From Nostoc sp. UHCC 0302 (lineage in GTDB: Bacteria; Cyanobacteriota; Cyanobacteriia; Cyanobacteriales; Nostocaceae): a stretch of 64,000 nucleotides of DNA. Positions 17,637 to 26,161 of this stretch are shown here, piece after piece. A program made the position numbers and the translations under genes. The notes under the pieces were generated by a model, which saw nothing but the letters and a program-made list of their open reading frames with translations, had not been told where the DNA came from and ran no database searches. The stretch is from positions 4,248,501-4,312,500 of the forward strand of contig NZ_CP151099.1 of assembly GCF_038096175.1 (NCBI RefSeq), read 5' to 3'. Every line of letters starts with the position of its first letter. Position 1 is the first letter of the stretch.

Positions 17637-19307
17637 ATGAGTGAAGCCTTATTTTGTATCGAAAATCTGAAAGTTGCATATCCTCAGCGTAGTCAAGAAG
17701 CACCAAGTTGGGCGGTTGATGATGTGTCTTTCACCCTGCAACGAGGTGAAAGAATGGGATTGGTAGGAGAATCAGGTTGTGGTAAGTCAACTATCGGACG
17801 GGCAGTGATGCGCTTGCTCCCAGCCTCCAGTCGGGTTGAGGGACAGGTAAGATTTCAGGGACAGTCGGTATTTGATTTGACGCCTAACCAGTTGCGTAAA
17901 TTTCGGGGAGAGGCGGTGGCGCTGATTTTTCAAGATCCGATGACGCGCCTCGATCCGTTAATGACGATTGGTAAGCATTGTATTGAAACTCTTCAGGCGC
18001 ACTCACCAGAGTTATCAGCACGGGAAATTAAAGCAAAAGCACTTGCGACTTTAGAAAAGGTGAAGATTCCTGCTAGTCGTTGGAATCAGTATCCCCATGA
18101 GTTTAGCGGCGGAATGCGACAAAGAGTAGCGATCGCTTTAGCTTTACTTCTCAACCCCAAGTTAATTGTTGCTGATGAACCTACTACCAGCTTAGATGTT
18201 ACAGTCTCCGCGCAGATATTGCAAGAATTAACGCGACTGTGTACTGAAGAAAACATGGGACTGCTGCTAATTTCTCATGATTTGGCAATGGTGGCAGAGC
18301 ATTGTGATCGCATTGGTGTAATGTATCAAGGCAAGATGGTGGAAATGGGTGCAACAGCAACTGTATTTAGACAACCTCAGCATGAATACACGCGATCGCT
18401 TTTAAAAGCAGCTTTGCACATTCAAGCAGTAAAAGATAATGGCGAATTGGTAATTGCAAATGCAGAAGACAAACAATTTACCATTATCCATCAACAATCC
18501 CCAATACTGCGTGTCAGTAAACTACAGCAATATTACACGATAGAACCTAATTTTATTGAACGGCTGTTTAAAGCCCAAGGTCAAACAATTAAAGCAGTGG
18601 ATGATATTAACCTAGAACTTTATCCAGGGGAAATTCTGGGATTGGTTGGGGAGTCAGGCTGTGGTAAGAGTACCCTGTCACGAACGATATTGCAACTCAT
18701 TCGTCCGACAGGTGGCAAAGTTGAGTTTTTAGGAAGAGATTTAACTAGCCTATCACGCCAAGAAATTCGCTCATCACGGCGACAAATGCAAATGATCTTT
18801 CAAGACCCTCATGCTTGTCTTAATCCAGCGATGACAGTAGGACAAAGTATAGCTGACCCTTTATTTATCCACAAACTTGCTGACCCTGTTAAAGCAAAAG
18901 AACAAGTGCTGTGGATGCTTGAGAAAGTAGGGTTAACACCGCCAGAAATTTATTATCAACGTTATCCGTCAGATTTATCTGGTGGACAGCAGCAGCGAGT
19001 AGCGATCGCGCGTGCTTTAATTACTCATCCCAAACTTTTGATTTGCGATGAACCAGTGAGTATGTTAGACGCCAGCGTGCAGTCACAAGTGCTGGATTTG
19101 ATGTTGCAATTAAAGGAAGAGTTTGAGTTAACGTATTTGTTTATTACTCATGACCTCTGGTTAGCAAGATTTTTGTGCGATCGCATTGCTGTAATGAACA
19201 GTGGTCAAATTGTAGAACTTGGTTCTACAGAACAGATTTTTACCAATCCTCAACACCCATATACCAAAACCTTACTAGCAGCTGCTCCTTTACTAGCACG
19301 AGCTTAA
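17637..19307 (+). CDS. Fused oligopeptide-type ABC transporter ATPase (two NBDs)
   Basis: A 556-residue protein with two complete ATP-binding domains of the Dpp/Opp (DppD-DppF, YejF-like) class. NBD1: Walker [10 protein letters not shown] at 44-52, signature [16 protein letters not shown], Walker [14 protein letters not shown] linker with an oligopeptide-transporter C-terminal segment follows at about 240-290. NBD2: Walker [10 protein letters not shown] again near 342, signature [16 protein letters not shown] and [12 protein letters not shown]. Such proteins energise import of di/oligopeptides or nickel. No permease or binding-protein gene lies nearby, so the partners must be encoded elsewhere. 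The only odd point is that orphan position. Both NBDs keep all catalytic motifs. Confidence 0.95.
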   Translation: MSEALFCIENLKVAYPQRSQEAPSWAVDDVSFTLQRGERMGLVGESGCGKSTIGRAVMRLLPASSRVEGQVRFQGQSVFDLTPNQLRKFRGEAVALIFQDPMTRLDPLMTIGKHCIETLQAHSPELSAREIKAKALATLEKVKIPASRWNQYPHEFSGGMRQRVAIALALLLNPKLIVADEPTTSLDVTVSAQILQELTRLCTEENMGLLLISHDLAMVAEHCDRIGVMYQGKMVEMGATATVFRQPQHEYTRSLLKAALHIQAVKDNGELVIANAEDKQFTIIHQQSPILRVSKLQQYYTIEPNFIERLFKAQGQTIKAVDDINLELYPGEILGLVGESGCGKSTLSRTILQLIRPTGGKVEFLGRDLTSLSRQEIRSSRRQMQMIFQDPHACLNPAMTVGQSIADPLFIHKLADPVKAKEQVLWMLEKVGLTPPEIYYQRYPSDLSGGQQQRVAIARALITHPKLLICDEPVSMLDASVQSQVLDLMLQLKEEFELTYLFITHDLWLARFLCDRIAVMNSGQIVELGSTEQIFTNPQHPYTKTLLAAAPLLARA

Positions 19308-19359
19308 ATAAAGTTAGGAGTTAACATTGAGTAGTGATAAGTTAAGAATTTCTAACTCC

Positions 19360-19420
19360 TGTAGAGACGCGTAGACCTCGAAGAGCGGCTTCTCGTAAGA
19401 GTATAATCGTGTCTCTACTC
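19360..19420. repeat. Composite palindromic repeat (module inserted in palindrome)
   Basis: The outer parts GTAGAGACGCG and GTGTCTCTAC are the two arms of the palindromic family, but the centre is replaced by a module containing GAAGAGCGGCTTCTCG and AGAGTATAATCG. The same composite occurs reversed at 42808-42866. It lies between the ABC ATPase and the convergent gene. Confidence 0.8.
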
Positions 19421-20365
19421 CTAATTACTTCCTTCAATTAATTTAGTTGTTTCACCAGTCGAGGAACCGTACAATTCAACGAATCTATTAAACAGTAATG
19501 CAGTTTCGTGATTGGAAGTCTTACCTAATTTAAATAAACGGCCTATATTTTTCTCAGCTAAAGCCCGTAAATACGGTAAGTCTTCAAAAAGTGTTAGACA
19601 AGAAGCAAAATGCAAAATTATTTGCAATATAGGTTTTGGCCACTCTAAGTCACTATAAATGTCTATAAAGAATTGATGCTCCATGTCATTTAAAGGGAAG
19701 GCATGAAATATCACAACTATTCTTTTGTTGTCATAGACAGGAATATTCAATTCAATAGTATAAGGACTATGCAAAATTAAATCCACTTCCACAATTGGTT
19801 GTCGCCAAATTCTTAAAGGATTAACTGGCGAATCTAAAAGCGTTTGAAACTTGATGGTTCCACCAAAATCTGTAGCTTGAAAATGGCTAATACTCACAAT
19901 TCTCAAGTTATTGAGACTAAAACTATGTACTGTCTCTAAATGTTTTAAACTTAATAAATGATAGATTTGGCAGAGATACGGAAAAGGTAAAATATACTCT
20001 TGGCTAATCATGTGTCTATTTTTCAACTTCAGCTTATTAGCTTGAGTCCGATTTAGATATTCTTGATATTGGCTAGGTTCTAAATCGTTACTGCTGAAGC
20101 TTTCGCTTGGTTTTAGATATAGCCAACTAATAAAAAAGAAAAAAGTTGTAAATAGCTGAAAAATTTCTATAGGGGATAAATAACCATCAGAAAATGATGA
20201 AAGACTTCTATCAGTTATTCCAAAAAGCCAAGAAGGAATGCCAACAAGCCAAATACCATTCTTTAGTTGATCTATAAGAAGAGCAATCTCTACTGCTGTT
20301 GAGAGATTACTATTTTTATTTGCACTCGAATCTTTAAGATTATTTTTAATGCAATTAATAGGCAT
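19421..20365 (-). CDS. Unknown protein with N-terminal hydrophobic segments
   Basis: Not recognised. The 314 residues begin with a polar 35-residue region, then two hydrophobic stretches (about 36-50, GIWLVGIPSWLFGI, and 67-83, IFQLFTTFFFFISWLY) that look like a membrane anchor. The remaining 220 residues look like a soluble alpha/beta domain with no catalytic motif I can name. Codon use is AT-rich compared with neighbours such as the ABC ATPase, which may indicate acquisition or low expression. The gene is convergent with the ABC ATPase gene, with the composite repeat lying in between. It is likely a real gene because of its length and intact frame. Confidence 0.6.
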   Translation of the reverse strand: MPINCIKNNLKDSSANKNSNLSTAVEIALLIDQLKNGIWLVGIPSWLFGITDRSLSSFSDGYLSPIEIFQLFTTFFFFISWLYLKPSESFSSNDLEPSQYQEYLNRTQANKLKLKNRHMISQEYILPFPYLCQIYHLLSLKHLETVHSFSLNNLRIVSISHFQATDFGGTIKFQTLLDSPVNPLRIWRQPIVEVDLILHSPYTIELNIPVYDNKRIVVIFHAFPLNDMEHQFFIDIYSDLEWPKPILQIILHFASCLTLFEDLPYLRALAEKNIGRLFKLGKTSNHETALLFNRFVELYGSSTGETTKLIEGSN

Positions 20366-21138
20366 AGTAACTCTAATTAAGAATTTCGCTTGCTTGACAC
20401 TAAAGCCTAGCTTATATAACTAAATTAATCTTAAGTAAAAGATAAATATATTTACCTCTATCTTGAGCTGTAGATAGAAACTACATTCATATGCAATTGA
20501 ATAAAAACAATTTCTTCTAACTTTAGGTGAAAAAACTATATATTTTATATATCTTTATACATACAACTTCAATAAAGTATGCTTTGTAAAGCTTACTGCT
20601 AAGGAGTTTAGTAATTTATACTCTGATGCCTATGTTAAAAATAAAAACTGGAAAATCTTGCTATTAGAGAGTACAAAAATTAAGTTGTTAAAATTTGATA
20701 AAAGAGATATATCTATGATTAGAGGAAAAAGTTTATTCTTATTAAACTCATCCAATCATCTGTTTCTCATGGATTAATACTGAATGAGGAGTTAAGAATA
20801 AACCCACGACTTAAGATTAACCAGTTGCGTAGCACAGAGAAGTCTGAGTAGAGGCTTCCTTCGTTACCGTGGTTCCTGCGGAGTAGCTTGTCCTGATAGA
20901 GTCGCTGACACCAAGCCTACGCTTTGCGTTTAGCTCCTCAGAATGTTACTCTCTTGTTCGTCAAAAAGAATGATGTAGTCAGGAACTTTGTACATCTACT
21001 TTCATCAACGGGTTTAAATATTTTCTAGATTCTCCTGAGAACAACCTGTAATAGTTACAGTAAAAGCCGTAGAATTCTTACTGTTAAAGCTGTATTATTT
21101 TTAAATATTTTCTGAAGATTTTCTCCAAGACGGCAGCA
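20366..21138. other. Long intergenic stretch, repeat-bearing
   Basis: No intact gene. A startless open stretch of about 56 codons (near 20599-20777, plus strand) reads as plausible protein but has no initiation signal. Bases about 20820-20940 hold an interspersed repeat rich in GTAGAGGCTTCCTTCG and GCTACGC-like words. The 90 bases before the GNAT gene are AT-rich and presumably contain its promoter. Confidence 0.5.
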
Positions 21139-21642
21139 ATGACTATCCGCCATGCCATAGAAACTGACTTGCCTACAATTGTGGCAATTTACAATACTGC
21201 GATTCCCACCCGTATGGCAACTGCTGATTTAGAGCCAGTCTCTGTAGAAAGTCGCCTTGCTTGGTTTAATGGGCGATCGCCTTCACAACGCCCACTCTGG
21301 GTAATTGAAGTAGAAGGAGTAATTGCTGGATGGCTGAGTTTTCAATCCTTTTATGGACGACCAGCTTACAATAAAACTGGCGAAATTAGTATTTACATAG
21401 CCCCTGCATTTCATCGATGTGGTTTGGGAAGGCAACTTCTAGCACAAGCAATCGACGAAAGTCCTAGCTTGGGTTTTAAAACCTTAGTAGGCTTCATTTT
21501 TGCCCACAATCAACCGAGTCTCAAGTTATTTGAAACATTTGGTTTTCAGCGTTGGGGACATTTGCCAAAAATCGCTGAACTTGATGGTGTTGAACGAGAC
21601 TTAGTTATTGTCGGGCTGCGAATTAGTAAACCTACTGTCTAA
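21139..21642 (+). CDS. GNAT N-acetyltransferase, phosphinothricin acetyltransferase-like
   Basis: A 167-residue GNAT enzyme. It starts MTIRHAIETDLPTIVAIYN as in Pat/Bar-like proteins, has the VIEVEGVIAGWLSF strand pair, the acetyl-CoA pyrophosphate loop HRCGLGRQLL (about 94-103, the Q/RxxGxG/A element), then AHNQPSLKLFETFGFQRWG, typical of the family's C-terminal strand and helix. Family members acetylate amino groups of small molecules such as phosphinothricin, methionine sulfoximine or methionine sulfone; the actual substrate is not deducible. Monocistronic, preceded by a 770-bp noncoding region. Confidence 0.9.
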   Translation: MTIRHAIETDLPTIVAIYNTAIPTRMATADLEPVSVESRLAWFNGRSPSQRPLWVIEVEGVIAGWLSFQSFYGRPAYNKTGEISIYIAPAFHRCGLGRQLLAQAIDESPSLGFKTLVGFIFAHNQPSLKLFETFGFQRWGHLPKIAELDGVERDLVIVGLRISKPTV

Positions 21643-21974
21643 TTATGAGAAGGGGTCAAAAGACAGAATTCAGAACACCCCATACCTGAAGTAAATTTTA
21701 AGTAGTGGCGTGGCACGGCTAAATTTGTGCATTAGGATTTATGTTTTTTGGAGCTAAAGCCCAACTACGTGCCTTTAGCCTAACGCACCTAACTCTTACT
21801 GGCAGTGCGTTAAGCGCTTTTACCATATTTTTTGTGACAAATCAGATTGAAATATGCCCTTAACACAACGCCAGTTGTTTCTCCCTACAGCCCTTCTCCT
21901 AAAGGAGACGCACTTGCGTTCGGGCATCCTACGGCAGGCGCTAGTCTCTCCCTTTGGGAGAAGACCCTACTGCC
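21643..21974. other. Intergenic stretch made largely of repeats
   Basis: Holds an imperfect inverted repeat around 21740-21825 (AGCTAAAGCCCAACTACG and GCGTTAAGCGCT words) and a second interspersed repeat at about 21890-21965 with CTTCTCCTAAAGGAGACG and CCCTTTGGGAGAAG, which can fold. An ORF that crosses it on the plus strand is built from repeat sequence and is not a gene. Confidence 0.65.
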
Positions 21975-22187
21975 TCACGAATTACGAATTAGACGCTGTT
22001 TAGGTTCAGGGATTGAACGCCCTAAATCCTTAGCAATTTCTATCCATTCCTGCATAACGACTTCTATATTATTTAGCGCTTCTTGATAAGTGTCACCATC
22101 AGCAGCACAACCTGGTAATTCTGGAACTTCCGCAATAAAAGCTTGGTCTTCTGCACTCCAGTAGAGAATAATTTCATAACGAAACAT
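21975..22187 (-). CDS. hicB: HicB-family antitoxin
   Basis: About 70 residues with the HicB fold: FRYEIILYWSAEDQAF, then AEVPELPGCAADGDTYQEA, the classic HicB core, and an amphipathic helix (EALNNIEVVMQEWIEIA). It lacks a separate DNA-binding domain, as in many short cyanobacterial HicB proteins. The start at the ATG ending at 22187 is preferred because a GGGAG Shine-Dalgarno sequence (22195-22199) lies seven bases upstream; a TTG one codon earlier is also possible. It overlaps the 3' end of the upstream hicA gene by 14 bp, the usual sign of a coupled toxin-antitoxin operon. The expected role is neutralising HicA. Confidence 0.85.
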   Translation of the reverse strand: MFRYEIILYWSAEDQAFIAEVPELPGCAADGDTYQEALNNIEVVMQEWIEIAKDLGRSIPEPKQRLIRNS

Positions 22188-22440
22188 CAATTTTACTCCC
22201 TAGCTGATACTTGATAATCACTGCACGAACTAGTTTAATTTGATAGCCTTTAGCTTTACCTAACTTGTGTTGTAGGCTCAATATTTCTTCTACACCTTTT
22301 TTAGTAAAGATTCGGTGAGAACCACGAATCTGCTCATCAAACCCTAGTTTATACAAGAGTTGCCAAAGTTGAGCAAAGGGAATATCTGTGTCAGAAGTCC
22401 CTGAAAGGATTTTAGCTAATAGTTTGTCTTGCTGACTCAC
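22174..22440 (-). CDS. hicA: HicA-family mRNA interferase toxin
   Basis: An 88-residue HicA-like protein: LLYKLGFDEQIRGSHRIFTKKGVEEIL contains the GSH-x-x-F element with the catalytic histidine, and the domain ends with QHKLGKAKGYQIKLVRAVI, the K/Y-rich strand-helix of HicA. The family has a double-stranded RNA-binding fold and cleaves mRNA and tmRNA. The start is GTG with no clear Shine-Dalgarno sequence. The N-terminal 25 residues are longer than in minimal HicA, a common variant. It lies upstream of hicB in the conventional toxin-first order. All key residues seem present, so the toxin could be active. Confidence 0.85.
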   Translation of the reverse strand: MSQQDKLLAKILSGTSDTDIPFAQLWQLLYKLGFDEQIRGSHRIFTKKGVEEILSLQHKLGKAKGYQIKLVRAVIIKYQLGSKIDVSL

Positions 22441-22750
22441 GTTTTTTGGAGTGTCTTAATATTTCTATAGTCTCATATTTATTCCAAAATTTGTGTTGTG
22501 AAGAGAAATACATAGACACGTAGCAGCTTCTGATCAGACTTTGCCTGTTGCAAAAAAATCAGACAAATAAATTTAAGTACAAAATCAGTAAATACAAGAG
22601 TAAAGTTAACAGTTAAAGCATTTTTCAATAATTTGAATACAGGATTGTTGCTTAGTAAGGTATTAATAGACAGAAAGTTTAGGCGATCGCCTTATGCAAA
22701 TATTAAATTCTCAATTTTCTGAATACGAATATTTGACAGTATTTTTGTAT
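22441..22750. other. Intergenic stretch, no gene
   Basis: AT-rich with one repeat fragment (near 22505-22545, GTAGCAGCTTCTGATCAGAC) and one HIP1 octamer at 22683. No gene or hairpin terminator seen. Confidence 0.6.
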
Positions 22751-23329
22751 TTATTGCCAAATTTTTTCTAACTTCAAAATAAACCCATTCATAACATCTT
22801 CTCCTGATAAACTAGCAGGAGATTGTAGTATTTCAATATCTCTAGCAGAGCGATAAATTTCTACTTGCCGAGTCTCCAAATCAATTAACCAACCCAATTT
22901 AGCACCGTTGTCTCGGTACTCTTGCATTTTATTTTGTAGCCTTCTTAAACAATCAGTATGAGAACGCAACTCCGCTACAAAATCAGGACATACAGGCGGA
23001 AATCTCTCTTTTTGCTCCTGTGTGAGAGAATCCCATCTGTCACGTTTTAACCAAGATGCATTAGGAGAACGAACTGCTCCATTTGATAAAATAAACCCAA
23101 CCGAAGAACCAAAAGCTATACCTAGTGACTCATCACGATTCCACACTCCAAGTTGAGCAGTTAAATTAGCATTGCGGTTGCTGGTTAAACCTCCCACTAG
23201 AGGCATTAGGAGCAATGCACCATCAGCATTACGCTCAAATCTGGTTAATTCATTTATCTGACATAACTCGAATAATTGCTCATCTGTTATTTGAAGAACA
23301 GGAGCAAAGTTGATAGTTAATGCATCCAT
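22751..23329 (-). CDS. Uma2-family (DUF820) putative endonuclease
   Basis: A 192-residue member of the Uma2/DUF820 family, a PD-(D/E)XK-like fold multiplied in cyanobacterial genomes. Visible: FELCQINELTRFERNADGAL (front helix and strand), SNRNANLTAQLGVWN, SSVGFILSNGAVRSPNASWL, then VCPDFVAELRSHTDCL, which carries the ExR-type acidic/basic strand, and GAKLGWLIDLETRQVEIYR at the end. The family is predicted to be a nuclease but members are poorly characterised. It ends two genes after an addiction-module-like gene (23373-23597), in the same direction with a 43-bp gap, so they may be co-transcribed. No damage seen. Confidence 0.88.
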   Translation of the reverse strand: MDALTINFAPVLQITDEQLFELCQINELTRFERNADGALLLMPLVGGLTSNRNANLTAQLGVWNRDESLGIAFGSSVGFILSNGAVRSPNASWLKRDRWDSLTQEQKERFPPVCPDFVAELRSHTDCLRRLQNKMQEYRDNGAKLGWLIDLETRQVEIYRSARDIEILQSPASLSGEDVMNGFILKLEKIWQ

Positions 23330-23372
23330 AGAAAAATTTAAACTTGAATATTCCTATAAAATTTAAACTAAT

Positions 23373-23597
23373 TTATTGCCGCCCTTTAATTGATGCTTTG
23401 ATTTTCTTCCAAGTCAGCACATTATCTGAATTTGAATCATAGTCAGCAGTTCGATAATCAAGCTCTTGCTTTTGTGCATCTGTGAAATCAGGGTAAACTT
23501 GCTCTGCTGCGATGCTATCCCAAATTGCCTGCACAATACGGATTCTATCTTCAACACTAAGAGTTGCAATTTCGTTCAAAGTAGCTGTGATATCCAT
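23373..23597 (-). CDS. Addiction-module antitoxin-like protein (RelB/ParD-type helix protein)
   Basis: About 74 residues beginning MDITATLNEIATLSVEDRI, followed by RIVQAIWDSIAAEQ and a charged tail with LDYRTADYDSNSD. This is the pattern of the putative addiction module component family, usually found next to a RelE-like toxin. Here no RelE-like gene is adjacent; the next gene is a Uma2 protein. The longest ORF has 33 extra codons upstream, which do not fit the family, so the internal ATG at 23597 was chosen. It could be an orphan antitoxin, or act with Uma2. Confidence 0.75.
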   Translation of the reverse strand: MDITATLNEIATLSVEDRIRIVQAIWDSIAAEQVYPDFTDAQKQELDYRTADYDSNSDNVLTWKKIKASIKGRQ

Positions 23598-23702
23598 GCT
23601 GATTAACTTGGAGTGAGGAAGCAACTGGTACACATTAAATATAGCGGACAAGATTTTGTCCATCAAATCAAACGCTACATCTGCCTTGATGCCCAACAGA
23701 GT

Positions 23703-24050
23703 GATCGCTTTACAGAAAAACTCAAAAACAAAGCGATCGCCTATTGTGGAAGAGTGAGTGCGATCGCCTTGTAGAAAACCTCAAAAACTAAGCGATCACC
23801 TGTTGTCAAAGAGTGAGCGATCGCCTTGCAGAAAACCTCAAAAATTAAGCGATAATTTGTTGTAGAAGAGTGAGTGCGTTAGCGAAGCTCACCGTAGGTA
23901 TCACCTTGCAGAAAACCTCAAAAATTAAGCGATAATTTGTTGTAGAAGAGTGAGTGCGTTAGCGAAGCTCACCGTAGGTATCGCCTTGCAGAAAACCTCA
24001 GAAACACGGTGATCACTTGTTGTGGAGGGGTGAGCGATCGCAATGGTTAT
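23703..24050. repeat. Array A: five copies of a HIP1-bounded ~58-bp repeat
   Basis: Five tandem units share GCGATCGCCTTGCAGAAAAC, then CTCAAAAAC, AAGCGATCGCC and GTTGTGGAAGAGTGAGTGC. AGAAAA occurs at about 23714, 23773, 23830, 23910 and 23990: spacing 59, 57, then 80 and 80 bp. The longer spacing comes from an added GTTAGCGAAGCTCACCGTAG segment in units 3 and 4. Units vary by point changes, often at the HIP1 octamer itself. Confidence 0.92.
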
Positions 24051-24162
24051 TCTGATAAACAAGCAGATATCAAGTCTGTCTACGTTTATTTATAAAATAA
24101 AGAAACGCAGTCTGTCTGTGTATATTTGAATTAAAGTCCAGAGAAGTGGCAGTGTATATTTT

Positions 24163-24384
24163 ATGTCTAATTATCAAGAAGTACTATTGCAAGCTCAAAG
24201 CTTAACTCCTGAAGAGCAAATACGCTTAATTGAAGAATTGTCAAGCTTAATTCGTCAACAGGTGACGATGATACCTAAGCAAAAGCATAGCATCCTCGAA
24301 TTACGTGGATTAGGTAAAGAAATTTGGAATGGCATTGATGCTCAAGAATACATTAATCAGGAACGTGATTCATGGAATGGCTAG
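24163..24384 (+). CDS. Antitoxin partner of VapC-like gene
   Basis: A 73-residue protein, MSNYQEVLLQAQSLTPEEQI followed by RLIEELSSLIRQQV and a basic, disordered-looking middle, ending GIDAQEYINQERDSWNG. The form (N-terminal helix pair with SLTPEEQIRLIEEL, C-terminal tail rich in E/R/W that would wrap a toxin) is common for short cyanobacterial antitoxins placed before PIN-domain toxins. Its stop overlaps the start of the PIN gene by 13 bp. It is intact although the toxin gene is frameshifted. Confidence 0.78.
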   Translation: MSNYQEVLLQAQSLTPEEQIRLIEELSSLIRQQVTMIPKQKHSILELRGLGKEIWNGIDAQEYINQERDSWNG

Positions 24385-24816
24385 TCCAGCTACAGGGGCA
24401 AATTGTAGGTTTGGATACTGCTCCACTAATTTACTTTATTGAAGAAAATCCTAATTATTTGGATGTTACAGATGCTTTTTTTCAAGCGATGTTTCATGGT
24501 GATTTTAGCGTTGTAACATCAGCTTTGACTATCACGGAAGTGTTAGTCTATCCCTTGCGACAAGGAAACACAGCATTAGCTCAACAATATCGTGAAATTC
24601 TATTTAATTCCCAAGGTTTAACAGCTATCGAGGTTTTTCCCGACATCGCTGAAAATGCAGCACAATTAAGGGCAAATTATAACTTAAGAACCCCAGATGC
24701 TAAACAGAAAAGCTACTGCTATTCGTGGAGGTGCATCATTTTTCTTGACAAATGATGCGCGGTTGCCGTCTTTACCAGCGTTAACAGTGTTAGTGTTGGA
24801 TCAACTGATAGTTTGA
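24372..24816 (+). pseudogene. VapC-like PIN-domain toxin, frameshifted
   Basis: The frame from the ATG at 24372 gives a PIN domain: GLDTAPLIYFIEENP with the first acidic residue (about residue 14), TSALTITEVLVYPLRQG with the second (Glu about 56), and LRTPDA near the third. After codon 113 this frame degenerates and stops at 24755. Moving one base forward at 24712 restores a perfect PIN ending, ATAIRGGASFFLTNDARLPS, then LPALTVLVLDQLIV and a stop at 24814-24816. The shift lies at an AAAA run (24708-24711), so one extra A explains it. Either the toxin is inactivated while its antitoxin is kept, or there is a sequencing error or slippage. As a PIN RNase it would cleave RNA. Confidence 0.88.
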
Positions 24817-24829
24817 GTCTTTTTGTCTG

Positions 24830-25075
24830 TTGCGATCGCTGATTGTATGATGCCATTTTAGGCGTAGACGTGTAGCGGCTTGCCGTTAGACATTGCCTGC
24901 ATGGAAAAGTGAGCGATGTCAACGATGGGCTATTCGGCCTCGCCTTGCAGAAAACCTCAAAAACAAAGCCTAGACCCGTAGCGGCTTGCTGTTTGTTAGA
25001 CATCGCTTGTTGTGGAAGAGTGAGTGCAATGTCTACGACGGGCTACGCGTACGCTTTGTTTAGGCATTCAATTCT
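24830..25075. repeat. Repeat cluster between VapC-like and MazF-like modules
   Basis: A mosaic of three interspersed repeats: GTAGCGGCTTGCCGTTAGAC-type segments (about 24869 and 24969), CGATGTC.ACGA.GGGCTA-type segments (about 24912 and 25026), and one copy of the array unit (CTTGCAGAAAACCTCAAAAAC, about 24943). No gene is present in this stretch. Confidence 0.8.
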
Positions 25076-25097
25076 CAATTTTGCGAAGTTGCCAATA

Positions 25098-25430
25098 CTA
25101 TGACAACCCCAACCAACACCGCAAAGATTGCTCTAACAGTTCAGTATCAGCATCAGTTAACTTGCCGATCGCTTTTACAACTAAGCTTTTATGCACTGTG
25201 TATAAACCTCTCTTGACTGCTGTAGCCACGTTTAGCCCTGCTGCTGCCCATTCAGACAAGATAAACTCACCTTCTAGCAATGCTCCAGTTTTGCTCGTCA
25301 AGGGTGTAATTAGGATGTCTTGAGAAACGTGTGGCGCACTAACAACAACAGCAGGTCTAACTTTTGAACTGGACAAATCTGAAAAGGGATACTGAACCAA
25401 AATGATGTCATTTTTAGAGTAGTTCGGCAT
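25098..25430 (-). CDS. MazF/PemK-like endoribonuclease toxin
   Basis: About 110 residues with the MazF fold: KNDIILVQYPFSDLSSSKVR (the R/KP-containing first strands), PAVVVSAPHVSQDILITPLT (the RPAVV...ITS-like core), and a C-terminal basic KRGLYTVHKSLVVKAIGKL, as in MazF. The long ORF has 26 extra N-terminal residues that overlap the antitoxin gene and do not resemble MazF; the internal ATG at 25430 gives the normal start and a 17-bp overlap with the upstream antitoxin. The family cleaves mRNA at short sequences. Order is antitoxin first. It seems intact. Confidence 0.83.
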   Translation of the reverse strand: MPNYSKNDIILVQYPFSDLSSSKVRPAVVVSAPHVSQDILITPLTSKTGALLEGEFILSEWAAAGLNVATAVKRGLYTVHKSLVVKAIGKLTDADTELLEQSLRCWLGLS

Positions 25431-25632
25431 AGACATCATCCTCAGCGTTATCCCAAACTGATGAGAGTGATGTTTGACTGGTTTGAAGCCAAAATTCAGT
25501 TTCATCATCAGGAAGCAGCGTCACTAACACTCTTGTCCCTTCCGGTAATTCCTCTGACTCCAGCAATTCGATTTTTCCTTCCCGAACAGTAGCCCAAAGC
25601 GTTTTTAGCATATCTGTTTTATGAATAGTCAT
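25414..25632 (-). CDS. Antitoxin of MazF-like pair
   Basis: A 72-residue protein: LKTLWATVREGKIELLESEE and LPEGTRVLVTLLPDD form a small beta-rich domain similar to SpoVT/AbrB- or DUF104-like cyanobacterial antitoxins, followed by a flexible acidic tail (SSVWDNAEDDVYAELL) that would bind the toxin. It ends 17 bp inside the toxin gene start, so the two are translationally coupled. The assignment of fold is by pattern only. An internal Met at residue 8 is an alternative start. Confidence 0.75.
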   Translation of the reverse strand: MTIHKTDMLKTLWATVREGKIELLESEELPEGTRVLVTLLPDDETEFWLQTSQTSLSSVWDNAEDDVYAELL

Positions 25633-25664
25633 GCTTTAATTTTATGCTTCGATAGTTGATGAGG

Positions 25665-26145
25665 AGCGATGTCTACGACGGGCTACGCCTACGCCTTGTA
25701 GAAAACTTCAAAAACAAAGCGATCGCTCTTGTGGAAGCGTGAGTGCGATCACATTGTAGAAAACCTCAAAAACTAAGCGATCGCCTATTGTGGAAGAGTG
25801 AGTGCGATCGCTTTACAGAAAACCTCAAAAACTAAGCGATCACCTATTGTGGAAGAGTGAGTGCGATCGCCTTGCAGAAAACTTCAAAAACAAAGCGCTC
25901 GCCTGTTGTCTAAGAATGAGCGATCGCTTTGCAGAAAACCTCAAAAATAATGCGATCACACTTCGTATGTTAATCAATTCACCAGATATCTTCAAAATTA
26001 AGCAACCTCAAAAACAAGGCAATTGTCTGTTGGGGAAGAGCAAGAGCGATCGCCTTGCAGAAAAGTTCAAAAATAAAGCGTAGACGCGTAGCAGCTTGTC
26101 GTTAGACATCGCTTATTATGGAAGAGTGAGTGCGATTGCTCTATG
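25665..26145. repeat. Array B: six copies of the ~58-bp HIP1-bounded repeat
   Basis: Same unit as array A. AGAAAAC or AGAAAAG words fall at about 25697, 25757, 25816, 25875, 25932 and 26059. The first four intervals are 57-60 bp; the last is doubled and contains a degenerate unit (25995-26040). The array begins with a CGATGTCTACGACGGGCTAC repeat and ends with a GTAGCAGCTTGTCGTTAGAC repeat. The plus-strand ORF over it (25802-26083) only translates the repeat. Confidence 0.92.
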
Positions 26146-26161
26146 TAGACACAATGCAGGG

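Noticed and set aside
21847-22086. A 79-codon plus-strand ORF beside hicB
   Set aside because: It runs through an interspersed repeat and then antisense to hicB; no independent support.
25802-26083. A 93-codon ORF with repeated peptide CDRLAENFKNKA
   Set aside because: It is only the translation of the 58-bp repeat array; units of 57-60 bp keep frame by chance for a short distance and there is no start signal.
23703-26145. Possible CRISPR array from regular ~58-bp spacing
   Set aside because: The whole unit is repeated; there are no unique spacers and no cas genes.
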